From Polyangiaceae bacterium (GTDB lineage Bacteria > Myxococcota_A > Polyangia > Polyangiales > Polyangiaceae), in assembly GCA_019637295.1 (NCBI GenBank), contig JAHBVX010000001.1, positions 37,501-101,500 of the forward strand: a stretch of 64,000 nt of DNA, in the 5' to 3' direction. Within the stretch, counting starts at the first letter, position 1. Every line of letters begins with the position of its first letter. Shown here piece by piece: positions 26,855 through 34,832 of this stretch. Below the pieces are notes generated by a model that saw only the letters and a program-made list of their open reading frames with translations, was not told the origin of the DNA and searched no databases. Made by a program: the position numbers and the translations under genes.

Positions 26855-28698
26855 CAGCGGCGTCCGACCTTGCGATCCAACTCCGCCCAGGACGTGAACG
26901 TTACTACGGGGCGCCCGTGCGGACAGTGCCCAGCGAAGTCCGCCTGGTCGAGCGCGAGCAGCAGAGCCGTGGCCTCTGCAGCGGAGAGCGGATCACCGGC
27001 GCGCACGGAGCCGTGACACGCCATGGTCGCGAGGGCCAGATCCACGGCATCGGAGAAGCCGCGCCCGCCGGTGCGCATCATCTCCGAGAGCAGGTCGCGC
27101 ACCAACCGCTCGGGGCTCGCGCGCTGCAGCAGCTTTGGCACCGCGTGAATGCTCACGACCTGCTCCCCCCGCGCGCGCAGCTGAAGGCCGGCCTCCGACA
27201 GCGCTTCGCCATGGGCCTCGACGAACTCGGCTTCCTCGGGGCTGACGTCGATGGTCAGCGGGAAGAGCAGCGCCTGCGCGGCCACGTTGCGGTCGCGGTA
27301 GGCCCGACGCAGCTTGTCGAACGCGACGCGCTCGGCGGCCGCGTGTTGGTCGAGCACGTACAGACCCTCGTTGGTCTCGCACAGCAGGTACGTCTGGCGA
27401 ACCTGCGCGACGAAGCGCAGGCTCGACCACTTCACCTCTGGGCGTGGTCGGATGGGGGAGGTCGCCGAGTCGCGCACGGCGAGGGTTGGCGGCTCGCCGT
27501 CGAGCTGCGCTGGTGGGATAGGGATGGCGTGTGTGCTCGACGACGCGGGCGCCGCGGCCGGCGGTGCTGCATCCGCTAGGCCCCATGGATCCGGAGCAAC
27601 CTCCGTCGCCGCCGCTGCCGTCGTTGGAGCTGCAGGTTGGGCCGGCGCGGGAGCGGCCGCTGGCGGATCTCGCAGCGCCACCCACCGCCCCGGCGCGCCG
27701 GGAGGCAGCGAGAACGCGCTGGCGAGCGCCTTGGACAGCACCGAATACAGCGCGTCCTGGACTGCTCGCGGATCGGCGAAGCGAACCTCGGACTTTCGAG
27801 GATGAACGTTCACGTCCACGAGCTCCGGGGGCAGCGTGAGGTAGACCGCGCCCCGCGGGTAGCGGCCGCGCTCGAGCACGCTGCCGTACGCTTGCGCGAC
27901 GGTGAGCGCCAGCGAGCGATCCCGAACGGGTCGGGTGTTGACGAAGAGCTTCAGCCCCACGCCTCCGCTGCGAGCACGCTCGGGCCGAGACAAGAACGCC
28001 TCGATCGCGAGCGGCCCGCGCTGACCGCGGCACGGGGCCAGCGCCTCCTCGGTGAACACCTGCGCGACCCGCTCCTCCAGGGTGGTGACCCGCAACAGCT
28101 CGCGGACCCGGCGACCGTCGCGACCGAACGTGAACGTGACATCGGGGCGAGCGAGCGCAGCGGACTCCACCACGTCGCCCACGTGCCCCGACTCGGTGCC
28201 GCTCGCACGCAGGAACTTGCGTCGCGCTGGCACGTTGAAGAAGAGATCGCGCACCTCGACCGTCGTACCCGGCGGGCGCCCAACCGGCTCGCAGCTCGAG
28301 AGCTCGCCGCCCTCCAGTGAAATGACGGCGCCCTCGTCGCAGGCGGGACTGCGGGTCGAGATGCTCAGGCGGCTGACGGAGGCGAGGCTGGGCAGCGCCT
28401 CGCCGCGAAACCCGAAGCTCGAGATGCGGTCGAGATCCGCCAGAGTCGCCAGCTTGCTCGTGGCGTGGCGTTCGACCGAGAGGCGAAGGTCCGCCTCGGT
28501 CATGCCGGCTCCATCGTCCGCGACGCGGATGCGGCGGATCCCCCCGGCGTCGATCTCCACATCGCAGCGAGTGGCCCCGGCATCGAGGGCGTTCTCGATC
28601 AGCTCCTTCACCGCGCTGGCCGGACGCTCCACCACTTCGCCCGCGGCGATCTGGCTGGCGAGCTCGGGCGGAAGAATGACGATTCTGGTCACGCGCAC
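26854..28698 (-). CDS. mutL: DNA mismatch repair protein MutL
   Basis: A 614-residue GHKL ATPase that links MutS mismatch recognition to strand removal. N-terminal ATPase motifs are intact: 'ELIENALDAGA' (about residues 32-42), 'DDGAGM' and 'GFRGEALPSLASV'. The C-terminal dimerisation domain has 'LDQHAAAERVAFDKL', 'ACHGSVRAG' and 'CPHGRPVVTF'. The latter two match metal-site motifs of endonuclease-type MutL. In the D-Q-H-A-x2-E-x4-E motif the last Glu is Asp. A Pro/Ala-rich linker separates the halves (about 335-420). Start GTG 28698 lies 10 nt after the upstream membrane-protein stop. Confidence 0.95.
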   Translation of the reverse strand: MRVTRIVILPPELASQIAAGEVVERPASAVKELIENALDAGATRCDVEIDAGGIRRIRVADDGAGMTEADLRLSVERHATSKLATLADLDRISSFGFRGEALPSLASVSRLSISTRSPACDEGAVISLEGGELSSCEPVGRPPGTTVEVRDLFFNVPARRKFLRASGTESGHVGDVVESAALARPDVTFTFGRDGRRVRELLRVTTLEERVAQVFTEEALAPCRGQRGPLAIEAFLSRPERARSGGVGLKLFVNTRPVRDRSLALTVAQAYGSVLERGRYPRGAVYLTLPPELVDVNVHPRKSEVRFADPRAVQDALYSVLSKALASAFSLPPGAPGRWVALRDPPAAAPAPAQPAAPTTAAAATEVAPDPWGLADAAPPAAAPASSSTHAIPIPPAQLDGEPPTLAVRDSATSPIRPRPEVKWSSLRFVAQVRQTYLLCETNEGLYVLDQHAAAERVAFDKLRRAYRDRNVAAQALLFPLTIDVSPEEAEFVEAHGEALSEAGLQLRARGEQVVSIHAVPKLLQRASPERLVRDLLSEMMRTGGRGFSDAVDLALATMACHGSVRAGDPLSAAEATALLLALDQADFAGHCPHGRPVVTFTSWAELDRKVGRR

Positions 28699-28708
28699 CT
28701 CGCCCGAT

Positions 28709-29323
28709 TCAGCTCTCTTCTTCGGCGTGTGGTTCCCGCTCCGGCGCCAAGAGGTCGCGAGCAGAGCGTCGAGTGAGGGCGATCCCCGACAGCCCGAGCG
28801 CGACTAGCTGCAGCGAGAAGCTCACGCGAAACGACCACCACCACTTGGTGCGCACCGAGGCCGTGAACCTGTGCGCGCTCGTGCCGCTCGGGCGTTGCTC
28901 GAGGCCGCTCTTGACGATGGCCTCGACGACGCGCTCGCGAACGGGTTGCCGGAGCGCGTAGCCCATCACCAGCACCAGGGCGTTGGCGACGATCACCTGG
29001 ATGGCCAGCGAGGGTGACGCTCGACGGCCGAACAGCGCTTTGGCCGCGATGGCCACGAGCACTCCGCCAAGCAAGAGCTCCGCGACTCCCAGCGGCAGCA
29101 TTCGGTCTTGCGTCTCCGCGATGCCGGAGACCAGCGCGGCGCGGATCACTGCTTCCAGGCTGCCATCGCCTGCGGAGGGGGCGGCGACCCACGGATCGGT
29201 GACGACGGACACGATGACCCAGCCCTCGGCGAAGGCATTCATCCCCACGAGCCACATCGCGAGCAGGGCGACCACCAGGAATATCGGGCGACGGCCGCCC
29301 TCGCGCTGCCGAGCTTCTTCCAC
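28709..29323 (-). CDS. Integral membrane protein of unknown function
   Basis: A 204-residue protein with about four hydrophobic segments: residues 14-32 ('IFLVVALLAMWLVGMNAFA'), 78-97 ('LPLGVAELLLGGVLVAIAAK'), 105-122 ('LAIQVIVANALVLVMGYA') and 167-183 ('FSLQLVALGLSGIAL'). The ends are charged. No family is recognised. GTG 29323 is preceded by TAGACG ending 6 nt upstream. Only 10 bp separate it from mutL, so it probably leads the mutL-miaA transcript. Confidence 0.72.
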   Translation of the reverse strand: MEEARQREGGRRPIFLVVALLAMWLVGMNAFAEGWVIVSVVTDPWVAAPSAGDGSLEAVIRAALVSGIAETQDRMLPLGVAELLLGGVLVAIAAKALFGRRASPSLAIQVIVANALVLVMGYALRQPVRERVVEAIVKSGLEQRPSGTSAHRFTASVRTKWWWSFRVSFSLQLVALGLSGIALTRRSARDLLAPEREPHAEEES

Positions 29324-29401
29324 CCGCCGCGTCTACCACGACACCCCTCTGGCCGCGAGCCGCCGACTGCGGGCGAGGAGCGAGTATACTCGCCACAGCC
29401 G

Positions 29402-30133
29402 ATGAACGACGAAGCCCGGAAGTACCGCTGCCCTGCCTGCGGCGGAGCCGTCGACGAGCAGGCGCGCACTTGTGGCTACTGCGCGACGCCCATCGCCACC
29501 GCGCGCTGCGCGCATTGCTTCCACATGAACGTACCCGAATCCATCCATTGCTCCGGGTGCGGACGCGGGCTCGGACTCGAGCCGTTGGGCAAGCCCGACT
29601 CGCTCGTCTGCCCAGACTGCCAGACTCCGTTCGAAGCTTTCTGTGGCGGCCCGGGCCTGCTCCACGACTGCAGCCGTTGTGGTGGCCAGTTTCTGGAGCA
29701 TGCGCTGCTCCGCGATCTGATCGAGCGTCGCCAGACCTACGGCAGCATCGCTCCGCGCACGCCACCCCGGATGAACCCCCTGGAGCAGCCTGTCCGCTAC
29801 ATCGCCTGCCCGTCCTGTGGGCAGATGATGAATCGCAACAACTTCGGCGGCTCGAGCGGGGTGATCGTGGACGTGTGCGCTCGCCACGGGATCTGGTTCG
29901 ACGCCGGTGAGCTGCCCCGGATCTTGAGCTTCATCGAAGCCGGCGGGCTGGTCCAGGCGCGCCGCTCGAGCTGGGAGACGCGCTCGGAACCGCCGCGTGG
30001 CGCCGCGAGCGTGCCGCCTCCGTCCAGAGCTCGCGAGGCGTTGCTCGAGGATCGCGACGTGGACGTGGACGGCCGCGTGCTGACGCTGCTGGGCGAGATC
30101 GGCACTCTGATGGCGCGAGTGCTGCTGCGCTGA
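29402..30133 (+). CDS. Zinc-ribbon protein
   Basis: A 243-residue soluble protein with several C-x2-C zinc knuckles: 'CPACGG', 'CGYC', 'CAHC', 'CSGCGRG', 'CPDC', 'CSRCGG' and 'CPSCGQMM'. The last, with 'VDVCARHGIWFDAGELPRIL', matches the zf-TFIIB type of short zinc ribbon. Residues 8-125 form several paired zinc sites. The C-terminal ~65 residues are Arg/Pro-rich and then helical. TATACT ends 11 nt before the ATG. The ORF can be extended upstream but without homology. A role in nucleic-acid or protein binding is likely, but no partner is indicated. Confidence 0.85.
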   Translation: MNDEARKYRCPACGGAVDEQARTCGYCATPIATARCAHCFHMNVPESIHCSGCGRGLGLEPLGKPDSLVCPDCQTPFEAFCGGPGLLHDCSRCGGQFLEHALLRDLIERRQTYGSIAPRTPPRMNPLEQPVRYIACPSCGQMMNRNNFGGSSGVIVDVCARHGIWFDAGELPRILSFIEAGGLVQARRSSWETRSEPPRGAASVPPPSRAREALLEDRDVDVDGRVLTLLGEIGTLMARVLLR

Positions 30134-30142
30134 GCCGAGACC

Positions 30143-31051
30143 TCAGAGCAGCCCAGCGCGGTGAGCCGCCTCTTCGATCCCGCCACCGCTCGACAGATCG
30201 GCGTCGAGCACGTCGGTCGCGGCGTCCTTCACGCTCTGGGGCGACTGAGCCATGGCGAAGGAGCGCCCGGCCGCGCGCAGCATGGAGATGTCGTTGACCC
30301 AATCCCCGACGGTCACCGTCTCGTCCAGCGACACGCCGTAGTGATCGGCGATCACGCGCAAGGCGCTGGCCTTGTCCACGCCCGCCTTGCGGGCGAGCAG
30401 GCCCCATTTGCCAATGAAGCTGGGGTGGCGGACGGGAAAGGCGACGGCCTGGACGTGGGCCTCCGCGTGCTCCTCCAGCAGGGCGAGCGCGCGGACGATC
30501 ATGCTCTGCTCCCCGAGCGAGACGACTGCAGCGACGCCGCTCGCGGTCTGCCACAGGGAGGGGTCGTGCAGGCTGTCCAGACGCTCGGCGCGATTGGACC
30601 AGGCGCGGACGTAGTCGAGGAACTCCTCGCCCTGCTCGTCGTGCAGGATCGAGTCACCCGCGAACACGAACGCCGGGGCGCCGCAGGCGTCCAGCGTGGA
30701 CAGCAAGAGCCCCGCCGCTAGCTCGTCGAGGGCGTGGCGGGAGACGTCCTGGTCCGTGCGCACGTCCACGACGTGGCTGCCGTCGAGGCACCCCACCGGG
30801 CCATCGAGCTCGAGCTCGAGCGCGATGTGACGCGTGCCGGAGTACATCCGACCCGTGCAGATGGACACGAACACGCCGCGCTCGCGCAGCGCCGCGATGG
30901 CAGCTCGGTCCCCCGGGTGCGGCTCACCGCCCGGGCCCAGCAGCGTCCCGTCGAGATCCGTGACCAGCAGCCGCGGGCGGCTCAGTTCGCCTGGCTCGGA
31001 AGCTGCCCCTCGGGGTACACCGAGACGCGCTTCTTCTCTTTCGTCTGCCAC
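30143..31051 (-). CDS. HAD-superfamily Cof-type sugar/nucleotide phosphatase
   Basis: A 302-residue HAD hydrolase. Motif I '[11 protein letters not shown]' carries the nucleophile Asp, 'VSICTGR' is motif II, Lys in the '[14 protein letters not shown]' region is motif III, and '[16 protein letters not shown]' is motif IV. A C2-type cap lies between motifs II and III. It should dephosphorylate a small metabolite. The only good start codon (ATG 31051) lies 70 bp inside rpmA in another frame; the first ~22 residues are therefore doubtful, and homology begins around '[12 protein letters not shown]'. It is co-transcribed with rplU-rpmA, where obgE is usual. Confidence 0.85.
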   Translation of the reverse strand: MADEREEARLGVPRGAASEPGELSRPRLLVTDLDGTLLGPGGEPHPGDRAAIAALRERGVFVSICTGRMYSGTRHIALELELDGPVGCLDGSHVVDVRTDQDVSRHALDELAAGLLLSTLDACGAPAFVFAGDSILHDEQGEEFLDYVRAWSNRAERLDSLHDPSLWQTASGVAAVVSLGEQSMIVRALALLEEHAEAHVQAVAFPVRHPSFIGKWGLLARKAGVDKASALRVIADHYGVSLDETVTVGDWVNDISMLRAAGRSFAMAQSPQSVKDAATDVLDADLSSGGGIEEAAHRAGLL

Positions 31052-31260
31052 TCGTAGGCCACCACGCCGTCCACCAGGGCAAACAGCGTGAAGTCCTTGC
31101 CGACGCCGACGTTACGACCTGGGTTGATGCTCTGCCCGACCTGGCGAACCAAGATACCGCCCGCGCGGACGGCCTCGCCGCCGTACACCTTCACCCCGCG
31201 GCGTTGTGCGTTCGAACCTCGGCCATTGCGCGTGGAGCCGCCACCTTTTTTGTGTGCCAT
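30982..31260 (-). CDS. rpmA: 50S ribosomal protein L27
   Basis: A 92-residue L27 that begins '[15 protein letters not shown]' (normal N-terminus near the peptidyl-transferase centre) and continues '[19 protein letters not shown]'. It needs no N-terminal cleavage of the Firmicutes type. It lies 3 bp after rplU and overlaps the downstream HAD gene. Confidence 0.98.
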   Translation of the reverse strand: MAHKKGGGSTRNGRGSNAQRRGVKVYGGEAVRAGGILVRQVGQSINPGRNVGVGKDFTLFALVDGVVAYEWQTKEKKRVSVYPEGQLPSQAN

Positions 31261-31263
31261 CTC

Positions 31264-31575
31264 TCAACCCTGAATTGCGGTGATCTTGACCTGAGTGAGC
31301 TGCTGCCGGTGCCCGGCCTTGCGTCGATGACGCTTGCGGCGCTTGAACTTGAACACGACGAGCTTCTCGCCGCGGGTCTGACCGGTGATGGTGCCCACGA
31401 CCTTCGCTCCCGCGACGGTGGGCTTGCCGATCTTGGCCGTGTCGCCACCGACGAACAGCACGTGATCGAAGACGATCTCCGTGCCGGGATCGCCCGGGAG
31501 CTTCTCTATGCGAATCGTGTCGCCCTCGGCCACGCGATACTGCTTGCCGCCTGTGGAAATGACTGCCGCTCTCAT
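31264..31575 (-). CDS. rplU: 50S ribosomal protein L21
   Basis: A 103-residue L21, start ATG 31575 ('MRAAVISTGGKQYRV'), ending in the basic rRNA-binding 'FKFKRRKRHRRKAGHRQ' and 'ITAIQG'. The length is exactly typical. The open frame runs upstream into the GGS-lipoprotein region, but that is antisense-like low-complexity sequence. TAGGGT lies 13 nt before the ATG. It leads the rplU-rpmA-HAD operon. Confidence 0.97.
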   Translation of the reverse strand: MRAAVISTGGKQYRVAEGDTIRIEKLPGDPGTEIVFDHVLFVGGDTAKIGKPTVAGAKVVGTITGQTRGEKLVVFKFKRRKRHRRKAGHRQQLTQVKITAIQG

Positions 31576-31630
31576 CGGAAGGGCGGGGACCCTAGATCGA
31601 GGACCCGGGTCGCGCAAGGGATAACCGGAG

Positions 31631-32542
31631 CTACCCGCCGTCCGCACCGCTGCTTCCGGCGCTCCCGGCGCTCCCGCCGGAACCGCCTGACCCACCCGAG
31701 CCCCCGGAGCCCCCGGAGCCCCCGGAGCCCCCGGAGCCCCCGGAGCCCCCGGAGCCCCCGGAGCCGCCCGAGCCGCCCGAGCCGCCCGAGCCCGCCGCGC
31801 AGGGCACGTCGGGAGGGAGAGGCGCGTTCGTGACCCGAGCGTAAATGGACAGCCGGTAGTCTTGAACGGTGGCGCTGCCGAAGGTGGGCGCTGGGCCGTC
31901 GTCGAACGCATCGGTCGCGAAGCGAGAGCCGCCTGGCAGCGCGCTGCGGTGAAATGGCGTGAGGTCGGGGCTGCCCGAGTGGGTGCCGAGCCAGTACTCG
32001 CCTGGCTTCAGGGTCGTCGGCTCGGTGAGGGCCAGTTCGAGCCAGCGGCGACCACTGCCGGCCTCCACCGCGACGTCCCCGCTGGCAGCGACCAGCTGAT
32101 TGGGGAGCCCGCCCAGGTCGTCGTAGATGACGCCTCGGATGGGCTGCGAGCCGCCGCTCGCCTTCGGCTCGATCGAGACGACGATCGACTCGAAGCTGGT
32201 CTCCGCGAACAGCGCGAAGCGTGAGACGCGTACGCGGTTCGGGGTCATCCCGGACGACAGGCTCTCACCCACGCAGGTGGAGCCGAGCATCGCCGGGCTG
32301 CCCGCCGAGCCTCCGCCGGAGCCTCCGAGCGAGGCGTCGTTGGGGGCCCCGCCGGAGGAAGCGTCCGCTGCTGCGTCGAGCCCGACCGCGCCGACGCAGC
32401 GGTTCGTCTGCGCGTCGCACACGAAGCCCGCGGAGCAGGGGCACTCGCGGCCGCGCAGATCGATGGGCTCGACGGTGCACGCGCCGATCGCCAGCAGGCC
32501 CGCCCACCGTACCGCTCCGAGAACTCGGGATCGCTCCCGCAT
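31631..32542 (-). CDS. Lipoprotein with C-terminal GGS repeat
   Basis: A 303-residue lipoprotein (signal ends 'LLAIGAC'). A short Cys module 'CPCSAGFVCDAQTNRC' follows, then a Ser/Gly/Ala linker. The beta-sandwich domain of about 150 residues ('FESIVVSIEPKASGG', 'TTLKPGEYWLGTHSGS') resembles jelly-roll domains of secreted proteins. The C-terminus is a long G-G-S tract (about 45 residues) encoded by a 9-bp tandem repeat. Such a tail at the very end, rather than as an internal linker, is unusual. A TATTGA ends 6 nt before ATG 32542. The function is unknown. Confidence 0.8.
   Translation of the reverse strand: MRERSRVLGAVRWAGLLAIGACTVEPIDLRGRECPCSAGFVCDAQTNRCVGAVGLDAAADASSGGAPNDASLGGSGGGSAGSPAMLGSTCVGESLSSGMTPNRVRVSRFALFAETSFESIVVSIEPKASGGSQPIRGVIYDDLGGLPNQLVAASGDVAVEAGSGRRWLELALTEPTTLKPGEYWLGTHSGSPDLTPFHRSALPGGSRFATDAFDDGPAPTFGSATVQDYRLSIYARVTNAPLPPDVPCAAGSGGSGGSGGSGGSGGSGGSGGSGGSGGSGGSGGSGGSGGSAGSAGSSGADGG
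31698..31787 (-). repeat. 9-bp tandem repeat encoding Gly-Gly-Ser
   Basis: Seven perfect copies of 'gagcccccg' (31698-31760, + strand text) are followed by three copies of the variant 'gagccgccc' to 31787. Read on - it encodes G-G-S units. Copy-number change would lengthen or shorten the tail in steps of three residues without a frameshift. Confidence 0.9.
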
Positions 32543-32594
32543 GCGGCCTCAATAGCTCACTCTGCCCCGCGAGGGAATCCCGCGGCCCGTGGCC

Positions 32595-34007
32595 TCAAGG
32601 GAAGATGCCGCTCATCTCGTAGCAGCGGGCGACCTTCTGGATGGCGATCGCGAAGGCCGCGGTACGCAGGTCGGGCAGTTCCCTGGCTTTGGCAAACTGC
32701 CGCAGCGCACCAAAGGCGTAGATCATCGTGTTCTCGAGCGCCGAGTGGACGAGCTCGCGCTCGGAGGGCCCATGCACGAGCACCCGACGCTCATCGAGCG
32801 TCAACTTCTCCCGTGTCATGCGCTCGAGGGTGTCGCAGAAGTGCTCGTTCATCTGCTCGCTCCAGCGCTTCGTCATGCGCTCGAAGCTGACGTGTTGCAG
32901 GTTCTTCAGCCACTCGAAATACGACACGGTGACGCCGCCGGCGTTGAGGTAGATGTCCGGCAGGATCAGCACGCCCCGATCTCGCAGGCGCGCGTCCGCG
33001 ACGGGTGTGACCGGCCCGTTGGCGCCCTCGCCCACGATGCGCGCGCGGATCCGATCCGCGTTCGCCTCCGTGATCGCGTCCTGCAGGGCTGCGGGCACGA
33101 GGATGTCACAGTCGAGCTCGAGCGCGGCCGCCGGAGCCGCGAGCGCCTCGCTACCCGGAAATCCGAGCACGGTGCCCTTCTGCTTGCGGTACTCGATGAG
33201 CGCGTCGAAGTCGATGCCCTTGGGGTTGGCGATGGCTCCCTCGATCTCCGCCACGCCCACCAGCGTTGCGCCCGCGCCGCACAGCGCTTCCGCGGCGTAA
33301 TAGCCCACGTTGCCCAAGCCTTGGACCACGAATCGCTTGCCCGCGATCCCGGTCGGCAAGCCCAGCTCCTTCATCAGCTCGGCGTCGTTGACGGACTCGC
33401 GGATGCCAAAGAACACGCCGAGCCCGGTCGCTTCACGCCGGCCCGCGATGCCCATCATCGTGAGCGGCTTGCCCGTCACGCAGCCATCGGCGTTCAGCTC
33501 GCCTTCGCGCAGCGCGCGATAGGTGTCGGCGATCCACGCCATCTCGCGCTCACCCGTGCCGTAGTCCGGCGCAGGTACGTCCACGGAAGGTCCGAGGAAG
33601 TTCTTGCGCATGAGCTCTGCTGCGTAGCGTCGGGTCACGCGCTCGAGTTCGCGCACGCTGTGCGCTCGGGGATCGATGCGGACACCGCCCTTGCCTCCTC
33701 CGAAGGGCACACCGACCAGCGCGCACTTGTAGGTCATGAGCGCGGCCAGGGCCATCACCTCGTCTTGGTTGACGTCCGGTGCGTAGCGAATGCCGCCCTT
33801 GACCGGCACTCGGTGGTAGCTGTGCTCCGCGCGATACGCTTCCATCACATGGATGCGACCGTCGTCGAACTCGACGGGAAAGCGCATGCGATAGACCGCG
33901 TTGCAGACCCGGATCTGCTCGAGCAACCCAGGCTCGAGCGTCAGGTGCCGTGCGGCGTGATCGACGTGGGAGAGGACGGCCTGGAAGAAGCTCTGCTCGG
34001 TTGACAT
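32595..34007 (-). CDS. Glutamate dehydrogenase (Glu/Leu/Phe/Val family)
   Basis: A 470-residue NAD(P)-dependent dehydrogenase that interconverts glutamate with 2-oxoglutarate and ammonia. Seen: 'PVKGGIRYAPDVNQDEVMAL' and 'VPFGGGKGGVRIDPR' (substrate Lys residues), 'VPAPDYGTGEREMAWI', and the nucleotide-binding 'VVQGLGNVGYYAAEAL'. The Glu at the end of the second beta-strand ('VGVAEIEG') favours NAD over NADP, but this is only suggestive. 'LNAGGVTVSYFEW' is another family signature. It is transcribed alone, divergent from the ECF sigma operon. Confidence 0.93.
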   Translation of the reverse strand: MSTEQSFFQAVLSHVDHAARHLTLEPGLLEQIRVCNAVYRMRFPVEFDDGRIHVMEAYRAEHSYHRVPVKGGIRYAPDVNQDEVMALAALMTYKCALVGVPFGGGKGGVRIDPRAHSVRELERVTRRYAAELMRKNFLGPSVDVPAPDYGTGEREMAWIADTYRALREGELNADGCVTGKPLTMMGIAGRREATGLGVFFGIRESVNDAELMKELGLPTGIAGKRFVVQGLGNVGYYAAEALCGAGATLVGVAEIEGAIANPKGIDFDALIEYRKQKGTVLGFPGSEALAAPAAALELDCDILVPAALQDAITEANADRIRARIVGEGANGPVTPVADARLRDRGVLILPDIYLNAGGVTVSYFEWLKNLQHVSFERMTKRWSEQMNEHFCDTLERMTREKLTLDERRVLVHGPSERELVHSALENTMIYAFGALRQFAKARELPDLRTAAFAIAIQKVARCYEMSGIFP

Positions 34008-34217
34008 CGACGGCTCCCGGGCGCCGCGTGGTCGAGGCGCGCGTCCTCTTCCCTAACATCGAACGGGCCGCCTCAGGGCTCGTCGCGGCGGGAACTGGCC
34101 GCGGTGCAGCCGGTAAGTTGATTGAAATCATTGGCTTAATTCGTGCGCTCCGGGTCGATGTGAAAAAAGGGTGAGCCGCGGCGGGCCCGGGCGGCCATCT
34201 TGCGGGCAGAAGCGTCC

Positions 34218-34832
34218 ATGGCTCGCCCCGTCCTGAAGCTGCGCGCGGAGACGCTGCGCCTGCTCGCCCCGGTGGACGAGGCCGAGTCCCTGGTGGACGC
34301 GCTCAAGGTGCGTAAGCCTTGGGCCGAGCGAGCGCTGGTGGAGGACTACACCGCGCCGGTCGAGCGACTCATCACTCGGGTGCTGGGCCCCTCATCCGAC
34401 CTCGACGACCTCGTCCAAGAGGTCTTCATTCGCGCGCTCGCCCGCGTCGACCAGCTGCGGGACGAGGGTGTGGGTCGTTGGCTCGGTGCGTTCGCCGTCA
34501 ACGTTGCCCGGGAGGCGCTGCGCAAGAAGCGGCGCTGGCGCTGGCTCGTCAGCGTGGCGCCCGAGGACGCCGCAGAGTCTCGCGGACACGGCGCGGCTCC
34601 GGACGTGATGGCAGCGATGCGTTCGCTGTATCGGCTGCTGGATCGCATGGAGCCAGACGATCGCGTGGTCTTCACGCTGCGGGCCATCGAGGGCCTCGAG
34701 CTGCTGGAGGTGGCCGCGCTCGCGGACATGTCTCTGTCCACCGTCAAACGTCGCTTCAAGCGCGCGGAGAGCTGGCTATTCGCTCACGCGGCGCGGGACG
34801 TTCTTCTTTCCGACTGGGTGAGGGCGTCATGA
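34218..34832 (+). CDS. ECF-type RNA polymerase sigma factor
   Basis: A 204-residue sigma-70-family factor. Region 2 ('DLDDLVQEVFIRALARVDQLRD') contains the core-binding and -10-reading helices. Region 4 is 'LLEVAALADMSLSTVKRRFKRAE', a helix-turn-helix. Regions 1.2 and 3 are absent, as in ECF factors. ATG 34218 is chosen over GTG 34200. A 'ggaact' at 34091-34096 could be an ECF-type -35, consistent with autoregulation, but this is weak. Its stop overlaps the FecR gene by 4 bp (ATGA), the usual coupling of sigma and anti-sigma. Confidence 0.92.
   Translation: MARPVLKLRAETLRLLAPVDEAESLVDALKVRKPWAERALVEDYTAPVERLITRVLGPSSDLDDLVQEVFIRALARVDQLRDEGVGRWLGAFAVNVAREALRKKRRWRWLVSVAPEDAAESRGHGAAPDVMAAMRSLYRLLDRMEPDDRVVFTLRAIEGLELLEVAALADMSLSTVKRRFKRAESWLFAHAARDVLLSDWVRAS

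Noticed and set aside
31698-31787. Possible CRISPR-like periodicity
   Set aside because: The period is 9 bp with no spacers and encodes G-G-S in frame; it is a coding microsatellite.
32589-34004. 471-codon open frame on + opposite glutamate dehydrogenase
   Set aside because: It mirrors the codon bias of the gdh gene, has no family motifs, and the - strand product is a clear dehydrogenase. High-GC genes commonly leave long antisense frames open.
34008-34217. Promoter or operator in the A/T-rich patch before the ECF sigma gene ('tgattgaaatca')
   Set aside because: The palindrome has only 5-bp arms and no -35/-10 pair with proper spacing; too weak to annotate.
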